Assembly (NCBI RefSeq): GCF_024166365.1
Contig: NC_064831.1
Coordinates: 23,178,768 to 23,242,767 of the forward strand
Direction: 5' to 3'
Length of the DNA stretch: 64,000 bases
DNA from: Elephas maximus indicus
Lineage: Eukaryota > Chordata > Mammalia > Proboscidea > Elephantidae
Below the pieces are notes generated by a model. It was not told where the DNA came from. It saw only the letters and a list, made by a program, of their open reading frames with translations, and searched no databases. Both the position numbers and the translations under genes were made by a program. Position 1 is the first letter of the stretch. Each line of letters begins with the position of its first letter. Positions 1 through 11,700 of the stretch are shown here, piece after piece.

Positions 1-2016
1 GACACTGACTGTAATTCTTTGCTATGATCCTTGTCCAGAATTTTATTTGTAGTTAGATATGAACACTTAATCCTGGGATAGCTATTTATATATATTTGGG
101 TATTAAAATGAATCTTAAGAATCTACAACATTATATTACAGAAAAGGAATTCATTCACATTATTTTCTACAAATAAATTCCCATAGAATGTGACCTTTCT
201 TCCATATGGTGTATTTTTCACTTAAAACACTGTATGTAGACCAAACCCTTCGATATGAATGAAAGTTTCCAGGATAAAGAAAGAAAACAGATTCTAAGCA
301 AATACAGCCAACACGAATGAAAATTTTAAATGAATTAATTCCTATTCAAAATATTTTTCTCCTACTACAATTCAATTGAAATGTTACTGCCCTGGCTTCT
401 TTTGTCATTGGTAAGATACTGAAAGCCAGCAATTGGGTTATTTGTACCTAAATCTCTCTAGATGGCTATATTTTTGCAACTAGAGAGTGCTGAAGGGCCT
501 CGGAGGATTAGCTTGCATCCCATTTAGAAAATTTAATGAGCACAGTGAGAATTCTGAAAAAATATTTAGAGAAAAGTCTTCAATAAATTGAATCACATGC
601 GGCAATTAGCAGAAACAATATTTTTAACACATTTTGAGTTGGCCGTACAAATTTTCAGCTGCAACAAAACACTGCAAATAATATGAATATGCTTGTTATC
701 ATGCTTATGGCTCTTTATGTTTATGTTATGTGAATTACAGACAGCTCTGATTGCAACTACAGCAGGAATAATAAAGCTGCACTGGCTGTGATATCCCCTG
801 GCAAGTAGGGTCTCAGACTAGAAAGTGCTCATTTTGGGGCTGGAACAAGGTCAAAGTAAGGAAATCCCAGTTGTCTAGAATTTAAGAAAGAAAGAAAATA
901 CAAGAAGTGAGGTCTAATACTATTCCTGTGTTTTTCTTAGGCAAGAAGAACAGAAAATTATTATTATTCTTTAAATGTTTTATAACAAATCCCAAAATAT
1001 TCAAATGAATAGAAAAAATAAATAAGAAAATTCAGAAAAAAAATTGGATATCTTTTCCAACTCAAGTTATTTATAGTAATAGGGTATTTTCTCAGCGTCT
1101 TAAAAATGATGTGGAAGCAAGAATCTATTACTGTGTTCCATATGAAAATATTTATGACTCTTCTTATGGCACTACACTTTTGTGGGCTCTCTAGCAACAC
1201 AATGAAATCCATAAAAATGTTATTTAGATTTTAAGGTAGATTAAATAGAATTTCCTCTATCCTAAATATTCAATAAATGCATCTACTTTTTACTTAGTTT
1301 TATTTTTTAGTCAGAGGCCAGGATTCAGTAGACATTTATGTAAATCTCAAATTTCCCTTTGTTTCAAACATGCTTACTGTTTTTTGTTTTCTGACATTTT
1401 GACAGCATGGAACACTTTAAAATGAGCTGATTTTACAAACAAGTAATTTTCTGAACTTTATTTCGCCACAGAGCCCACATAATTATAACTGATATTTTTC
1501 TATTTAAAAAGTTGAAACTATATGCAATAGGGTATGCAATACAATATGTAATACAACTTTACTGAAGCTGTGATAATACCATCCAAACTAGACGAGAATA
1601 AAATGGCTTCTCAGGAAAGTTACAAAGAAGGAAATTTGAAATAGTAGATACATTAGAATGGTGACCACAGCAAGACTCAGCGTGCAGGGCATTTTATTAT
1701 CTGAGTTATTTTAAGTATTTACAGTTTACACTAACTGAAGACAACTGCTTGGATTTGTATTATGTAGTATTTGTATCCTTCGTTTATGCCTAAAGCAGTA
1801 TGTATGCTATACATATATATATCAATAGTAGAGCACAGACATTACAGGGTCATGCTACCATTCAATATTAAGATGTCACATTTTTATTACAATCGAATGG
1901 CATCTAAAATGCAATCTATTGCTATGAAAATGCAATTTTTTTCACAGATTGGCATTTAAGAATAGAGTTGGTCACACTGAGATGGGATATTATTGTATAC
2001 AAATGGGAAAGATTTA
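1..2016 (-). other. GLRB: GLRB 3' UTR and downstream flank
   Basis: This is AT-rich sequence immediately downstream of the GLRB stop codon, with no long open frame and no recognisable interspersed repeat. The 3' UTR must start at 2016 and run leftwards. On the minus strand there are several AATAAA hexamers, at about 1888-1883, 1698-1693, 1462-1457, about 1303-1298 and 46-41. Any of these could be the cleavage signal, and sequence alone does not say which is used. The UTR/flank boundary is therefore not fixed. Confidence 0.6.
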
Positions 2017-2313
2017 TCATAAATATATAGACCAATATATAACGTTGAAGAACAAGAAGCAGAAGGGAAACAACGCTCTTGCATAGAGATCAATTCGCTT
2101 TGCTGCCGTTGGAATAACAGGTTTGGCAGGAGGTGGCTTCTTGTTGTTCTTTGCCTGAGATTTCCCTAGTCCATTGTTGACTTCAATAGGTTTTCCATAG
2201 CAGTCATAATTGGATAATTCAAAATCTCTTGGTAAGCTTCCCACAATGCTGAAGTCATTAGATCTCAGATCAGACTTTGAAGTACAAACCTTTTTGCATC
2301 TGGTCTCACCAAC
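2017..2313 (-). CDS. GLRB: GLRB last coding exon: gephyrin-binding loop, M4 and stop
   Basis: This exon encodes the C-terminal 98 residues of the glycine receptor beta subunit (400-497 by human numbering) and the TGA stop at 2019-2017. The acceptor AG is at 2315-2314 behind a T-rich tract, and the frame continues directly from the CAG codon of the previous exon. It carries the end of the cytoplasmic M3-M4 loop, including DFSIVG. There the Phe and Ile fall at precursor positions 420 and 422, equal to mature F398 and I400, the residues known to contact gephyrin. A Lys/Pro-rich stretch (KKPPPAKP) follows, then the fourth membrane helix ([16 protein letters not shown]) and the extracellular tail ending WSIYL. 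In the family this loop anchors heteromeric receptors at inhibitory synapses. The frame is intact. Confidence 0.98.
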
Positions 2314-2599
2314 CTGAGAATAAAAATTAAAGAGTATGTATTAGAATTTTTCCATTTCTAAAACACATCTATTCAAAAGGATATTTTTTAAATTGCTGGT
2401 TTTCACAACAGGGTGTTTGAAAATGCCACAAAGAACTAACAGAGATAACAATCACCTGATTAAACCATCAGGTTGTCTGGACATCTAGGACTCTAAAATG
2501 TTGCCTAGGCAACAAAGTTCGTGGCATGGAACAAATGTTTGAAGGGTTATTTTATGTAAGGGATCAAAGTGACAATTAGCATTTATATGAGATGCTCCC

Positions 2600-2972
2600 A
2601 TCTGAATTATGGTGTTGGTGAAGAGTACTGACTGTAGCATGGACTGCCAAAAGAATGAACAAATCTGTCTTGGAAGAGTACAGCCAGAATGCTCCTTAGA
2701 AGCAAACGAAGGCGGTGAGACTTCGTCTCATGTACTTTGGACATGTTATCAGGAGGGATCAGTCCCTGAAGGACATCATGCTTGGTAAAGAAGAGGGTCA
2801 CTGAAAAAGAGGAAAACCCTCAACAAGATGGATTGACACAGTGGCTGCAAAAATAAGCTCAAATATAGCAAAGATTGTAAGGATGGCGCAGGACTGGCAG
2901 TGTTTCGTTCTGTTGTGCATAGGGTCGCTATGATTTGGAACCAACTCGATGGCACCTAACAACAATAACAAT
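2600..2972 (+). mobile_element. RTE (BovB-like) LINE 3' fragment
   Basis: This is the 3' end of the same RTE family as at 9674-12114, here on the plus strand and 5'-truncated. The matching text runs from the segment encoding the end of the reverse transcriptase ORF to the family tail, CTCGATGGCACCTAAC followed by an AAC/AAT-rich run. It carries frameshifts and stops and is not functional. Confidence 0.85.
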
Positions 2973-3110
2973 ATCATAGTTAGTGTAGTTTTTGGTTTAT
3001 TAGTATACCTAACTAGTTCTGTTCATTCTATTTGCATTTACTGAATTATGAATGGGTAAAAACTATACTTAATGTAATAAATAAATAAAAATTAATAAAA
3101 CAGTGTTTTA

Positions 3111-3274
3111 AGGTCCCTGGTGGTGTAGTGGTTAAGCGTTTGGCTGCTGACCAAAAGGTTGGCAGTTCGAATCCACCAGCCACTGCTTGGAAACCCTACA
3201 GGGCAGTTTTAGTCCATCCTATAGGGTCACTATGAGTCAGAATCAACTGGATGGCAAGGGTTTTTTTTGTTTGG
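3111..3274 (+). mobile_element. AfroSINE
   Basis: This is a tRNA-derived SINE with the head CCCTGGTGGTGTAGTGG (A box region), a B box in GGCAGTTCGAATCC, and the RTE-like tail (TATGAGTCAGAATCAACT) ending in a T/G-rich run. It is a near-complete short-type copy (about 160 bp). Confidence 0.92.
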
Positions 3275-4359
3275 GTAGCAGGAGAATTTCCTTTATCTTA
3301 ACAAATGCCCTCAAGGTACTGATGCACATTTCCTGGGCAAGTGCCAGATGGCAGTGTTCAGAGATAAGCAGTAAAGATACCTGAGCCACACTGAGTGGAA
3401 AAGCAAGCTACAATGTCTTTACCCATCCTCCTATCATTAGACATTTAGATTATTTCCGCTTATTTTTCAATTATAATCAAGAATTGATAACGTTATACAT
3501 TTTCAGCTGATATACAAGTGTTGGTTTTATTATTATACTTTATAACACGTAGTATAATACTTCCATCATACTTTGTAATACTACATAATACTTTACATTT
3601 GCATAATCCTACTGAGTAAGAACTTTAAAAAGATGTTCTTTTAAAAAGAAGTTGCCTTAATAAAACTGTAGAAAAATATATAATATTGACAGTTAGGAAT
3701 GAGGACTAGAGAGTTAGAAAAGTTCACCCTTTTGAACTTTACGTATCTTTTGCCTTAAACATATGTTTATTTTGAAATTAAAATTTAGGAATATATGAAT
3801 CAAGAGATATTTACCTATTTAGAGAATGTTCATTATAAAATAGCCGAAATAGAGACAAAATTCCATTCTGTTTTGAAGGAACTTTGTTTTAGCTGAGAGA
3901 GGCCAGCTTGAAGAAAAAGGACTCCTTCCCCCCGACCCCGCCTGCCTTTTTTAATGTGCAGTTACAATCTACTAATTGTCAGAGCTCAATTGAGCCTCAG
4001 AGAGTAACGAGCTTCATGAGATAAATATATCTGGGGTTACCAGAGTTCAGGTCTAGTCCACATCAATACATACTGTGTCTAGAAAAATATTTGGAAAAAA
4101 AACCCAAAAAACAAGAACTGGTCAAGGAGTATGAGAGAGAGCAAAGGTAGCAAGTAAAATCTAAATTATTTAAACATGATTTTGGGCAAACGGTACATAT
4201 ATATTTTAAATTTACTTTCAGGCCACCATTCCCTGCTCTACTTAAATTCCCCAAATTAAATTTTAAAAAGGCCATTTTTCTTTTGGTTTCCAGTCTAACG
4301 TATCAAGATCTTAGAAGTCATCGCCCCCATTCTCACAATAAGAAAACAGTTGAAAACCT
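3275..4359. other. Intronic sequence, no gene seen
   Basis: This is AT-rich intron. There is a C-rich patch near 3928-3950, and no open frame or repeat that I can name with confidence. The right part may already belong to the 5' region of the L1 that follows. Confidence 0.5.
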
Positions 4360-5089
4360 ACAACTCTTCTTAGATCCTTCAGAGAACTGAGGTCAGAGGG
4401 CAAACCACTGCACTGAAAAAATTGTTGAGACAGGTTGATACAGAGAATCACCACTTACCAGAAGCAGAACCTACCATGCTGGAGCCAGCGTCAGGAGTAG
4501 GATCACTTAAAGGTCAATTGACTAATTAATTGCTGCAGGCTCAGTGTGGACTAGTTTGAGAGGTAAAAACTCCCAGAGGTCCAGCTTTAGGGAGGCCCTC
4601 ACACTTGTGTGAGTTTTACCTCCAGGAGTCCCCCTAGGTTCTCACTGTGAAGATCAGAGAAAAATCCCTAATGCTTCTGGCAGGGGAGGAAGAAAGCAAC
4701 CATTCTGAATAGTGCTCAACTCTCTTTAACAGCCTGGCCTCAAGGGAAACTACTTTACCAGAGCCTAACATACTTGGGATTTACTGGAGATTGGCTGACA
4801 TGGAGGAAAGGAAATATGAAAACTTCAGCCCTCTCTAACCTTCCATGTTGGGGAAGAGAAATACTGAACCCCAGCCTCCTTCTAGCCTTCAATGTGGGGG
4901 AGGGGAGACATCCAACTCCAACCTTGTCTAGACTTGGACACAGGGGAAATGAAATATCCAGCTCCACCACCATTTAGCCTTCCTGTTTCACCTAAGGGGT
5001 TAAAAAACAAAAAAGTTGAAAAACACTTGTGAAGGTCACAACCAAGGAGGAACAGGCTCACTAACTACTGGGACTTAAACATGGGATTA

Positions 5090-5150
5090 TAGGACCCCTC
5101 TCGGAATCAACTCGACGGAACCAGGTTCGGTTTTTTGGGTTTTTTTTCTC
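5090..5150 (+). mobile_element. AfroSINE/RTE tail-only fragment
   Basis: Only the 3' tail of the SINE is present (CGGAATCAACTCGACGG, then a T/G-rich run), inside the L1 5' region. There is no tRNA-like head. Confidence 0.6.
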
Positions 5151-5376
5151 CCCCCACCCCACACACACACCTTGCCACCACATCAACATCAATAGGGCTT
5201 TACAGCGTTTACAACAGAAGGAACAAAAAGTGCATTTTACCCTATACATCATATTTGGCTTTCCACAACAACAAAAAAAAAATATTTTAAGACATGTTAA
5301 AAGGAAGAACACACAGTTTGAAGAGACAGGGCAGACATTTTGGGATTATGAGGGAAAAGGGATTTAAAATCACTAT

Positions 5377-5585
5377 GGAGTCCCTGGGTTGCACAAGTGG
5401 TTGGTTAAGCACTTGACTACTAGCGAGAGGTTGGCAGTTCAAACCCACCCAGAGGCACCTCAAAAGATAGGCCTTCCAGACTGCTTCCAAAAGGTCACAG
5501 TCTTGAAAACCCTACAGAGCAGTTCTATTCTGACTGGGATTGCCCTGAGTTGGAATGAACTTGATGCCAACTAACAACAACAAAA
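5377..5585 (+). mobile_element. AfroSINE, long subtype with AAC tail
   Basis: The copy has a tRNA-like head (GGAGTCCCTGGGTTGCACAA) and a B box in GGCAGTTCAAACCC. An extra internal segment, absent from the short type, lies between head and tail. The tail ends in CCAACTAACAACAACAAA, like the RTE elements. At about 205 bp it is longer than the copy at 3111. Confidence 0.88.
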
Positions 5586-5619
5586 ATTATTAACATACAA
5601 AGGACTCTAACGGAAAAGT

Positions 5620-6600
5620 ACACAGTATGCAATAATAATAAATGGGTAACTGCAACAGGTTTGGGTTTTTGGTTTTTAATGTGAGCAGAGAGATGGAAAC
5701 TCTAAGAAACAATCCAAAGAAAGTATTAGAAATCAAAAGCACTGTAACAAAAATGAATAATCCAAAGAAAATATTAGATATCAAAAACACTGTAACAAAA
5801 ATGAATAATGTGGGGGAAAGGCTCATCAGTAGAGTGAATATTGTTGAGGAAAAAAATCAGTGAGCTTAAAGATATGTCAACAGAAACTTTCAAAATTGAA
5901 AAGCAAAGGAAAAAAAGATGGGGGAAAAAACAGAATATCCAAGAACTGTGGGGCAATTACAAAATGTATAATGTACTCATAATAGTAATATAAAAAGAAA
6001 GAAACAGAAGAAATAATAAAAACAACCCGTTGCCGTTGAGTTGGTTGTGATTGATAGCAACCCAATAGGGCTGAGTACAATGACCTCAGAGGATCTTCAA
6101 AGCTGTAAATCTTTACGTGAGTCAACTGCCACAACTTTCTCCGGCAGAGAGGCCATTGAGTTCAAGCCACCAGCCTTTTGGTTAGCAGCCGAGCACTTAA
6201 CCACTGCACCACCAAGGATCCTTATTGGAAATAATAATGTCTTAGAATTTTCGAAAATTGTTGACAGACACCAATCCACACATCAGGAATACCGGAATAC
6301 CAGAGAAAACCAACCATGATGAATGCCAAAAAATTTACACTTAAGCATACCATGTTCAAGCTGCTGAAAATCAAAGAAAAAGAGAAAATCTTGAAAGAAG
6401 TCAGAGAAAAAAAAATCACATTGTCTATGAAAAAACAAGAACAAGATTTTTCTTCAGAAATATTGCAAGCAAGAAGTGGAGTGAAATATTTAAAGAGTTG
6501 AAAGGAAAAAAAACAAACAATCAAAAAACCATGATCCCAGAATTTTATACCCAGCAATGAAATTAAATTAGAAAGTATCCTTCAAAAATGAATGAGAAAT
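5620..6600 (+). pseudogene. L1 ORF1 remains with 48 bp tandem duplication
   Basis: This is coding remains of the L1 RNA-binding protein ORF1. A Lys/Glu/Asn-rich, coiled-coil-like segment is at 5642-5863 and a C-terminal part at 6300-6500 (MNAKKFTLKH, then RSGVKYLK). A SINE at 6021-6222 splits it, and stops interrupt it. Within the first segment a 16-codon unit starting NNPKK is present twice in tandem (5708-5755 and 5756-5803). No functional protein is expected. Confidence 0.7.
6021..6222 (-). mobile_element. AfroSINE, long subtype
   Basis: Minus-strand copy read on the plus strand as tail (CCCGTTGCCGTTGAGTTGG), long-type middle segment, then B box and head complements (CCTTTTGGTTAGCAGC, ACCACTGCACCACCAAGG). 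It is inserted in the L1 ORF1 remains. Confidence 0.9.
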
Positions 6601-6625
6601 AAAGCCTTTCTCCAAATAAATAAAT

Positions 6626-6782
6626 AAACCCATTGCTGTTGAGATGATTCTAACTCATAGTGACCCTATATAGGACAGAGTAGAACTGTCCCACAGGGTT
6701 TCCAAGGAGCGGCTTGGTGGATTTGAACTGCTGACCTTGTGGTTAGCAACTGAATGCTTAACTACTGTGCTACAAGGCCTCC
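6626..6782 (-). mobile_element. AfroSINE
   Basis: Short-type minus-strand copy: tail complement CCCATTGCTGTTGAGATG, middle ACAGAGTAGAACTGTCCC, B-box complement GGATTTGAACTGC and head complement TTAACTACTGTGCTACAAGG. It is inserted in the L1. Confidence 0.9.
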
Positions 6783-7070
6783 TTATTTTTATTTTTTTGG
6801 TACTACCCATAAAGCTGTATAGGGTTATTTGAAAATGGACTTAGATAAGCTGTAAATGTTTATTGCAAACTCCAGGGTAACCACTAAAAAATTTTAAAAG
6901 TATTATTGATATGCTATGAAAAGAGAGAAAATAACTAAAATTATATAAAATAATTAAAAACAAAAGAAGACAAGGCAGAAAAAAGGTGGAAGAGAAAAAA
7001 ATAACAAAGAAAGGCAATAGAAAACCATTACAAATATGATAGGCATTAATTCAGCTATGTCAATAATCAC

Positions 7071-9640
7071 TTTAAATGGTCTAAATATATCAGTTAAAAG
7101 AGAGAGATTATCAGAATGAATTAAAAAAACAGACCCAATTATATATTGTCTACAAGAAACCCACTTTATATTTTAAAGGCACAGGTAGATTAAAAGTAAT
7201 GGGCTGGACAAATATATACCATGATAACACTAATCAAAAGAAAGCTGCAGTAGCTATATTAATTTCAAGTAAAGGAGATTTCAGAAGAAGGAAGATTATT
7301 AGGGATAAAGTGGGGTACTACCTAACGATAAAAGCTTAATTCTCCAGGAAGACATAATTATCCTGAATGTGTATGCACCTAACGATAAAACGATAGGACA
7401 TCAAAATACACATGGCAGAAATTGACAGAACTACAAGGAGAAATAGACAAATCCACCATTATAGTTGGAAATTTCAACACCTCTCTATCAAAAAATGACA
7501 GATTCAATAGGCAGGAAATCGGTGAGGAAATAGTTGAGCTGAAAAGCACCATCAATCGACTGGATCTAATCGACATTTATAGAATACTCCATCCAACAAC
7601 AGCAGAATATACATTCTGTATTCACTAAGATAGACCATATCTTGTGTCACAAAATACATCTTCACAAATTAGAAATCATACAAAATGTGCTCTCAGGCCA
7701 CAACAAAATTAAATTAGAAATCAATACCAGAAAGTTAAATAGAAAATCCCAAAATATTTGGAGATTAAGCAATACACTTCTAAACGATATGTGGGTCAAA
7801 GAATTCTCAAGAGAAACATATTTTGAACTAAGTGAAAATAACTAATCAAAATTTATGGATGCAGTGAAAACAGTGTTTAGAAAGAAATTTACAGCACTGA
7901 ATGCATGTGTTAGAAAAGGAAGAAATATCTCAAATCAGTAACCTAAATTCCACTTAGAAAACTTGAAAATGACAAGCAAATTAAATTCAAGGCGAGCAGA
8001 AGGAAAAAAAAAAATCAGAGTGAAAATCAATGAAATTGAAAACAAGAAATTAATAGAGGAACAACACAAAAACAAAAGCTGGTTCTTTAAATAGGTCAAT
8101 AAAATCTATAAAGTCTAGCCAGCCTCACCACAAAAAAAGAGAGAGAGAGCTAGAGTAAGAGATGACAAATTACTAATATTAGAAATAAAGAGTGGTCATC
8201 ATAACTAATCCCACACACATTAAATGACAAATTTGATAAACTTAGCTAAAACGTACATGTTACTTGAAATATGCAATCTACAAAAACTCACAGGAGGAGA
8301 AATAGATGATTTGAATATACCTGTATCTATTAAATAAATTGAACCAACAATTAATAATCTTCCAAAAAGAAAGCACCAGGACTATAAGATTTCACTGGTG
8401 AATTCTTCCAAGAATTTAAACAAGAAATGATACCAGTTATCTGCAATCTCAACCAGAAAACAGATACAGCAGGACCACTTCCTAATTCATTCTACGAGGT
8501 CAGCATTACCCTAATTCCAAAACCAGACAAATATTTTCACTAAGAAAGAAAATTACAGACCAATATCTTTCATGAATACATATACCAAAATACTCAATAA
8601 AACATTAGCAAACTGAATCAAACAATATAAAAAAAAGAATTATATATCACAACCAAGTGAGATTTATCCCAGGTATGCAAAGCTGGGTCAACATTAACAA
8701 ATAAATTAATGTAATTAATCATATCAATAGGCCAAAGGGAAAAAAAATCATGTGATTATATCAATAGATGCAGAAAAAGCACATCACATTCATGAAAAAA
8801 AAGTTTTCAGCAAACTGGGAATGGGGAGGTGGTTTCCTCAATTGACAAAGAACATCTATAGAAAACCTACAACTAATACACTTATTGGTGTGAAACTAGG
8901 TGCTTTCCCCCTAAGACTGGGAAAAAATCAAGGATGTCTCATCACTCCTACTCAACATCATACTAGAAAGTCTAGCTAATGCAATTTGACAAGAAAAGGA
9001 AATAAAAGGTATACATTTTGAGAAGGAAGAAATAAAATTGTCTTGGTTTACAGATAATATGATTGTCTATGTAAAAAACATCCCAAAGAATTGATTAAAA
9101 AAAAAAAACCTAAAACTAATAAGAATTATTAACACATACTGCATTGTTATAACAATAAGGTTGCAGGATAAAAAGGTTAATATAAAAAGCCAAATGCTTT
9201 TCTTTATACCGCCTATGAACAGTTGGAATCTGAAATAAAAAGCACAGCATCATTTGCATTAGCACCAAAGAAATATAATACTTATGTATAAATATAACAA
9301 AATATTACAGAATCTATATGAAGAAAACTACAAAGCATTCATGAAAGAAATGAAAAGAGATTTAAATAAATGGAGAGATGTCCCATACTCATAGATAGGA
9401 AAACAATATTATTAGGATGTCAATTATTCCCAAATTTATCTGTGGATTCAACACAATCTCAATCAAAATTACAAGTTATTTCGTGGATATGGACAAAACT
9501 GGTGAAGCAAAAGACCCAGAAGAGCCAAGACAAAACTAAAGAAAAATAAGAGTTGGAGAATGTCCATTATTTGACTTCATGTCTTATTATGAAGCTACAG
9601 TGATCAAGACAGTGTGGTGTTGGTGAAGGAACAGATAAAA
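7071..9640 (+). pseudogene. L1 ORF2 remains (endonuclease and reverse transcriptase)
   Basis: This is decayed coding sequence for the L1 endonuclease/reverse transcriptase. Recognisable pieces are the endonuclease (TIIVGNFNTSLSKND at about 7455-7500), the 'DAEKAH' segment at 8767-8784 (DAEKAF in active elements), the 'GKNQGCLITP' segment near 8920-8950, and the catalytic box near 9047-9058, here FTDN instead of FADD. Stops and frameshifts are frequent. The rest of ORF2 continues at 12115 beyond the RTE insertion. Confidence 0.8.
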
Positions 9641-9971
9641 AGACTATTGGAATAGAATACAGACCCTAGAAATTGTTGTTGTTGTTGTTAGGTGCCATCA
9701 AGTCAGTTCTGACTCATAGCGACCCTATGCACAACAGAACGAAACACTGCCTGGTCCTGAGCCATCCTCACAATTGTTGTTATGCTTGAGCCCATTGTTG
9801 CAGCCACTGTGTCAATCCACCTCATTGAGGGACTTCCTCTTTTCCCCTGACCCTGTACTCTGCCAAGCACAATGTCCTTCTCCAGGGACTGATCCCTACT
9901 GACAACATGTCCAAAGTATGTAAGACACAGACTCGCCATCCTTGCTTCTAAAGAGCATTCTGGTTGTACTT

Positions 9972-10634
9972 CTAAGACAGATTGTTTGTTCTTTGGGCAG
10001 TCCATGGTATATTCAATATTCTTCGCCAACACCACACTTCAAAGGCATCAATTCTACTTCGGTCTTCCTTATTCATTGTCCAGCTTTCACATGCACATGA
10101 TGCGATTGAAAATACCATGGCTTGGGTCAGGTGCACCTTAGTCTTCAAGGTGACATCTTTGCTCTTCAACACTTTGAAGAGGTCCTTTGCAGCAGATTTA
10201 CCTAATGCAATGTATCTTTTGATTTCTTGACTGCTGCTTCCATGGCTGTTGATTGTGGGTCCAAGTAAAATGAAATCCTTGACAACTTCAATCTTTTCTC
10301 CGTTTATCATGATGTCACTCATTGGTCCAGTTGTGAGAAATTTTGTTTCCTTTATGTTGAGGTGCAATCCATACTGAAGGCTGTGGTCTTTGATCTTCAA
10401 GTCCTCTTCACTTTCAGCAAGCAAGGTTGTGTCATCTGCATAATGCAGGCTGTTAATGAGTTTTCTTCCAATCCTGATGCCCCATTCTTCATATAGTCCA
10501 GCTTCTCGAATTATTTGCTCAGCATACAGATTGAATATGTATGGTGAAAGAATACAACCCTAACGCACACCTTTCCTGACTTTAAGCCAATCACTATCCC
10601 CTTGTTCTGTCCGAACAACTGCCTCTTGATCTAT
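9972..10634 (-). pseudogene. RTE reverse transcriptase, palm and C-terminal remains
   Basis: On the minus strand this reads, with breaks, IDQEAVVRTEQGD, the 'RQGCILSP' region and an intact YADD catalytic box at about 10445-10428. A C-terminal part follows, including SRIDAFEVWCWRRIL. The codon before GCILSP is TAG where CAG (Gln) is expected, a nonsense change at 10562-10560. A small deletion/frameshift follows LLAESEEDL. The family enzyme copies its own RNA by target-primed reverse transcription. This copy cannot, since the fingers region is absent. Confidence 0.85.
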
Positions 10635-10980
10635 GCACATGTCATTATAATACTTTACTTTGTCTTCTCGAGACGCCCTTTGAAATCTTCTGTTCAGTTC
10701 TTTTACTTCATCAATTCTTCCTTTTGCTTTAGCTGCTCGACATTTCAGACCAAGTTTCAGAGTCTCCTCTGACATCCCTCTTGATCTTTTCTTTCTTTCC
10801 TGTCTTTTCAATGATCTTTTGCTTTCTTCATGTATGATGTCCTTGATGTCATTCCACAACTCGTCTGGTCTTCGGTCACTAGTGTTCAGTGCAATGAATC
10901 TATTCTTCAGATGTTCTCTAAATTCAGGCGGAATGCACTCAAGGTCACATTTTGGCTATCGTGGACTTGCTCTGATTTTC
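10635..10980 (-). pseudogene. RTE ORF linker between endonuclease and reverse transcriptase
   Basis: A Lys/Arg/Glu-rich open stretch (best at 10859-10635; ELNRRFQRASREDKVKYY) corresponds to the linker between the two enzyme domains of RTE LINEs. It runs straight into RT palm sequence at about 10634, which marks the deletion junction. Confidence 0.75.
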
Positions 10981-11019
10981 TTCACTTTCAGCTTGAACTT
11001 GCATATGAGCAATAATTGA

Positions 11020-11700
11020 TGGTCTGTTCCACAGTCAGCCCCTCACCTTGTTCTGACTGATGATATTGAGCTTTTCCGTTGTCTCTTTCCACAGATGTAG
11101 TCAATTTGATTTCTGTGTGTTCCATCTGGTGAGGTCCATGTGTATAATCACTGTTTATGTTGGTAAAAGAAGGTATTTGCAATGAAGAAGTCGTTGGTCT
11201 TGCAAAATTCTATCATTCGATCTCTGGCATTGTTTCTATCACCAAGGCCATATTTTCCAAATACTGATCCTTCTTCTTTGTTTAAAACTTTCGCATTCCA
11301 ATCGACAGTAATTACCAATGCATCTTGATTGCACGTTTCATCAATTTCAGGCTGCAGCACCTGACAAAAATCTTCTATTTCTTCATCTTTGGCCCTAGTG
11401 GTTGGTGCATAAATTTGAATAATAGTCATATTAACTGGTCTTCCTTGTAGGCATATGGATATTATCCTATCACTGACATTGTTGTACTTCAGGATAGATC
11501 TTGAAATGTTCTTTTTGACGATGAATGCCACACCATTCCTCTTTGAGTTGTCATTCCCAGCATAGTAGACTATATGATTGTCAGATTCAAAATGGCCCAT
11601 ACCAGTCCATTTCAGCTCACTAATGCCTAGGACATCAATGTTTATGAGTTCCATTTCATTTTGGACGATTTCCAATTTTCCTAGATTCATACTTCATACA
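11020..11700 (-). pseudogene. RTE endonuclease domain remains
   Basis: An open frame at 11690-11148 reads MNLGKLEIVQNEMELINID and then DVLGISELKWTG, typical of the apurinic/apyrimidinic-like endonuclease of RTE LINEs. IQIYAPTTRAKDEE and a DWNAKV motif (normally GDWNAKV; here V precedes D) follow. After a frameshift the end of the domain follows, with DGTHRNQIDYI and GADCGTDHQLL (normally SDH). The domain nicks target DNA. Stops make this copy non-functional. Confidence 0.88.

Noticed and set aside
3111-3274. tRNA gene candidates at the A and B boxes of the SINE copies
   Set aside because: Promoter-like boxes are present but no cloverleaf tRNA body follows. All are SINE heads.
5160-5200. Similarity of CACCACATCAACATCAATAG to the complement of the missing GLRB exon 3
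   Set aside because: Only about a dozen bases agree. The position is downstream of the last exons in gene order and the frame does not continue.
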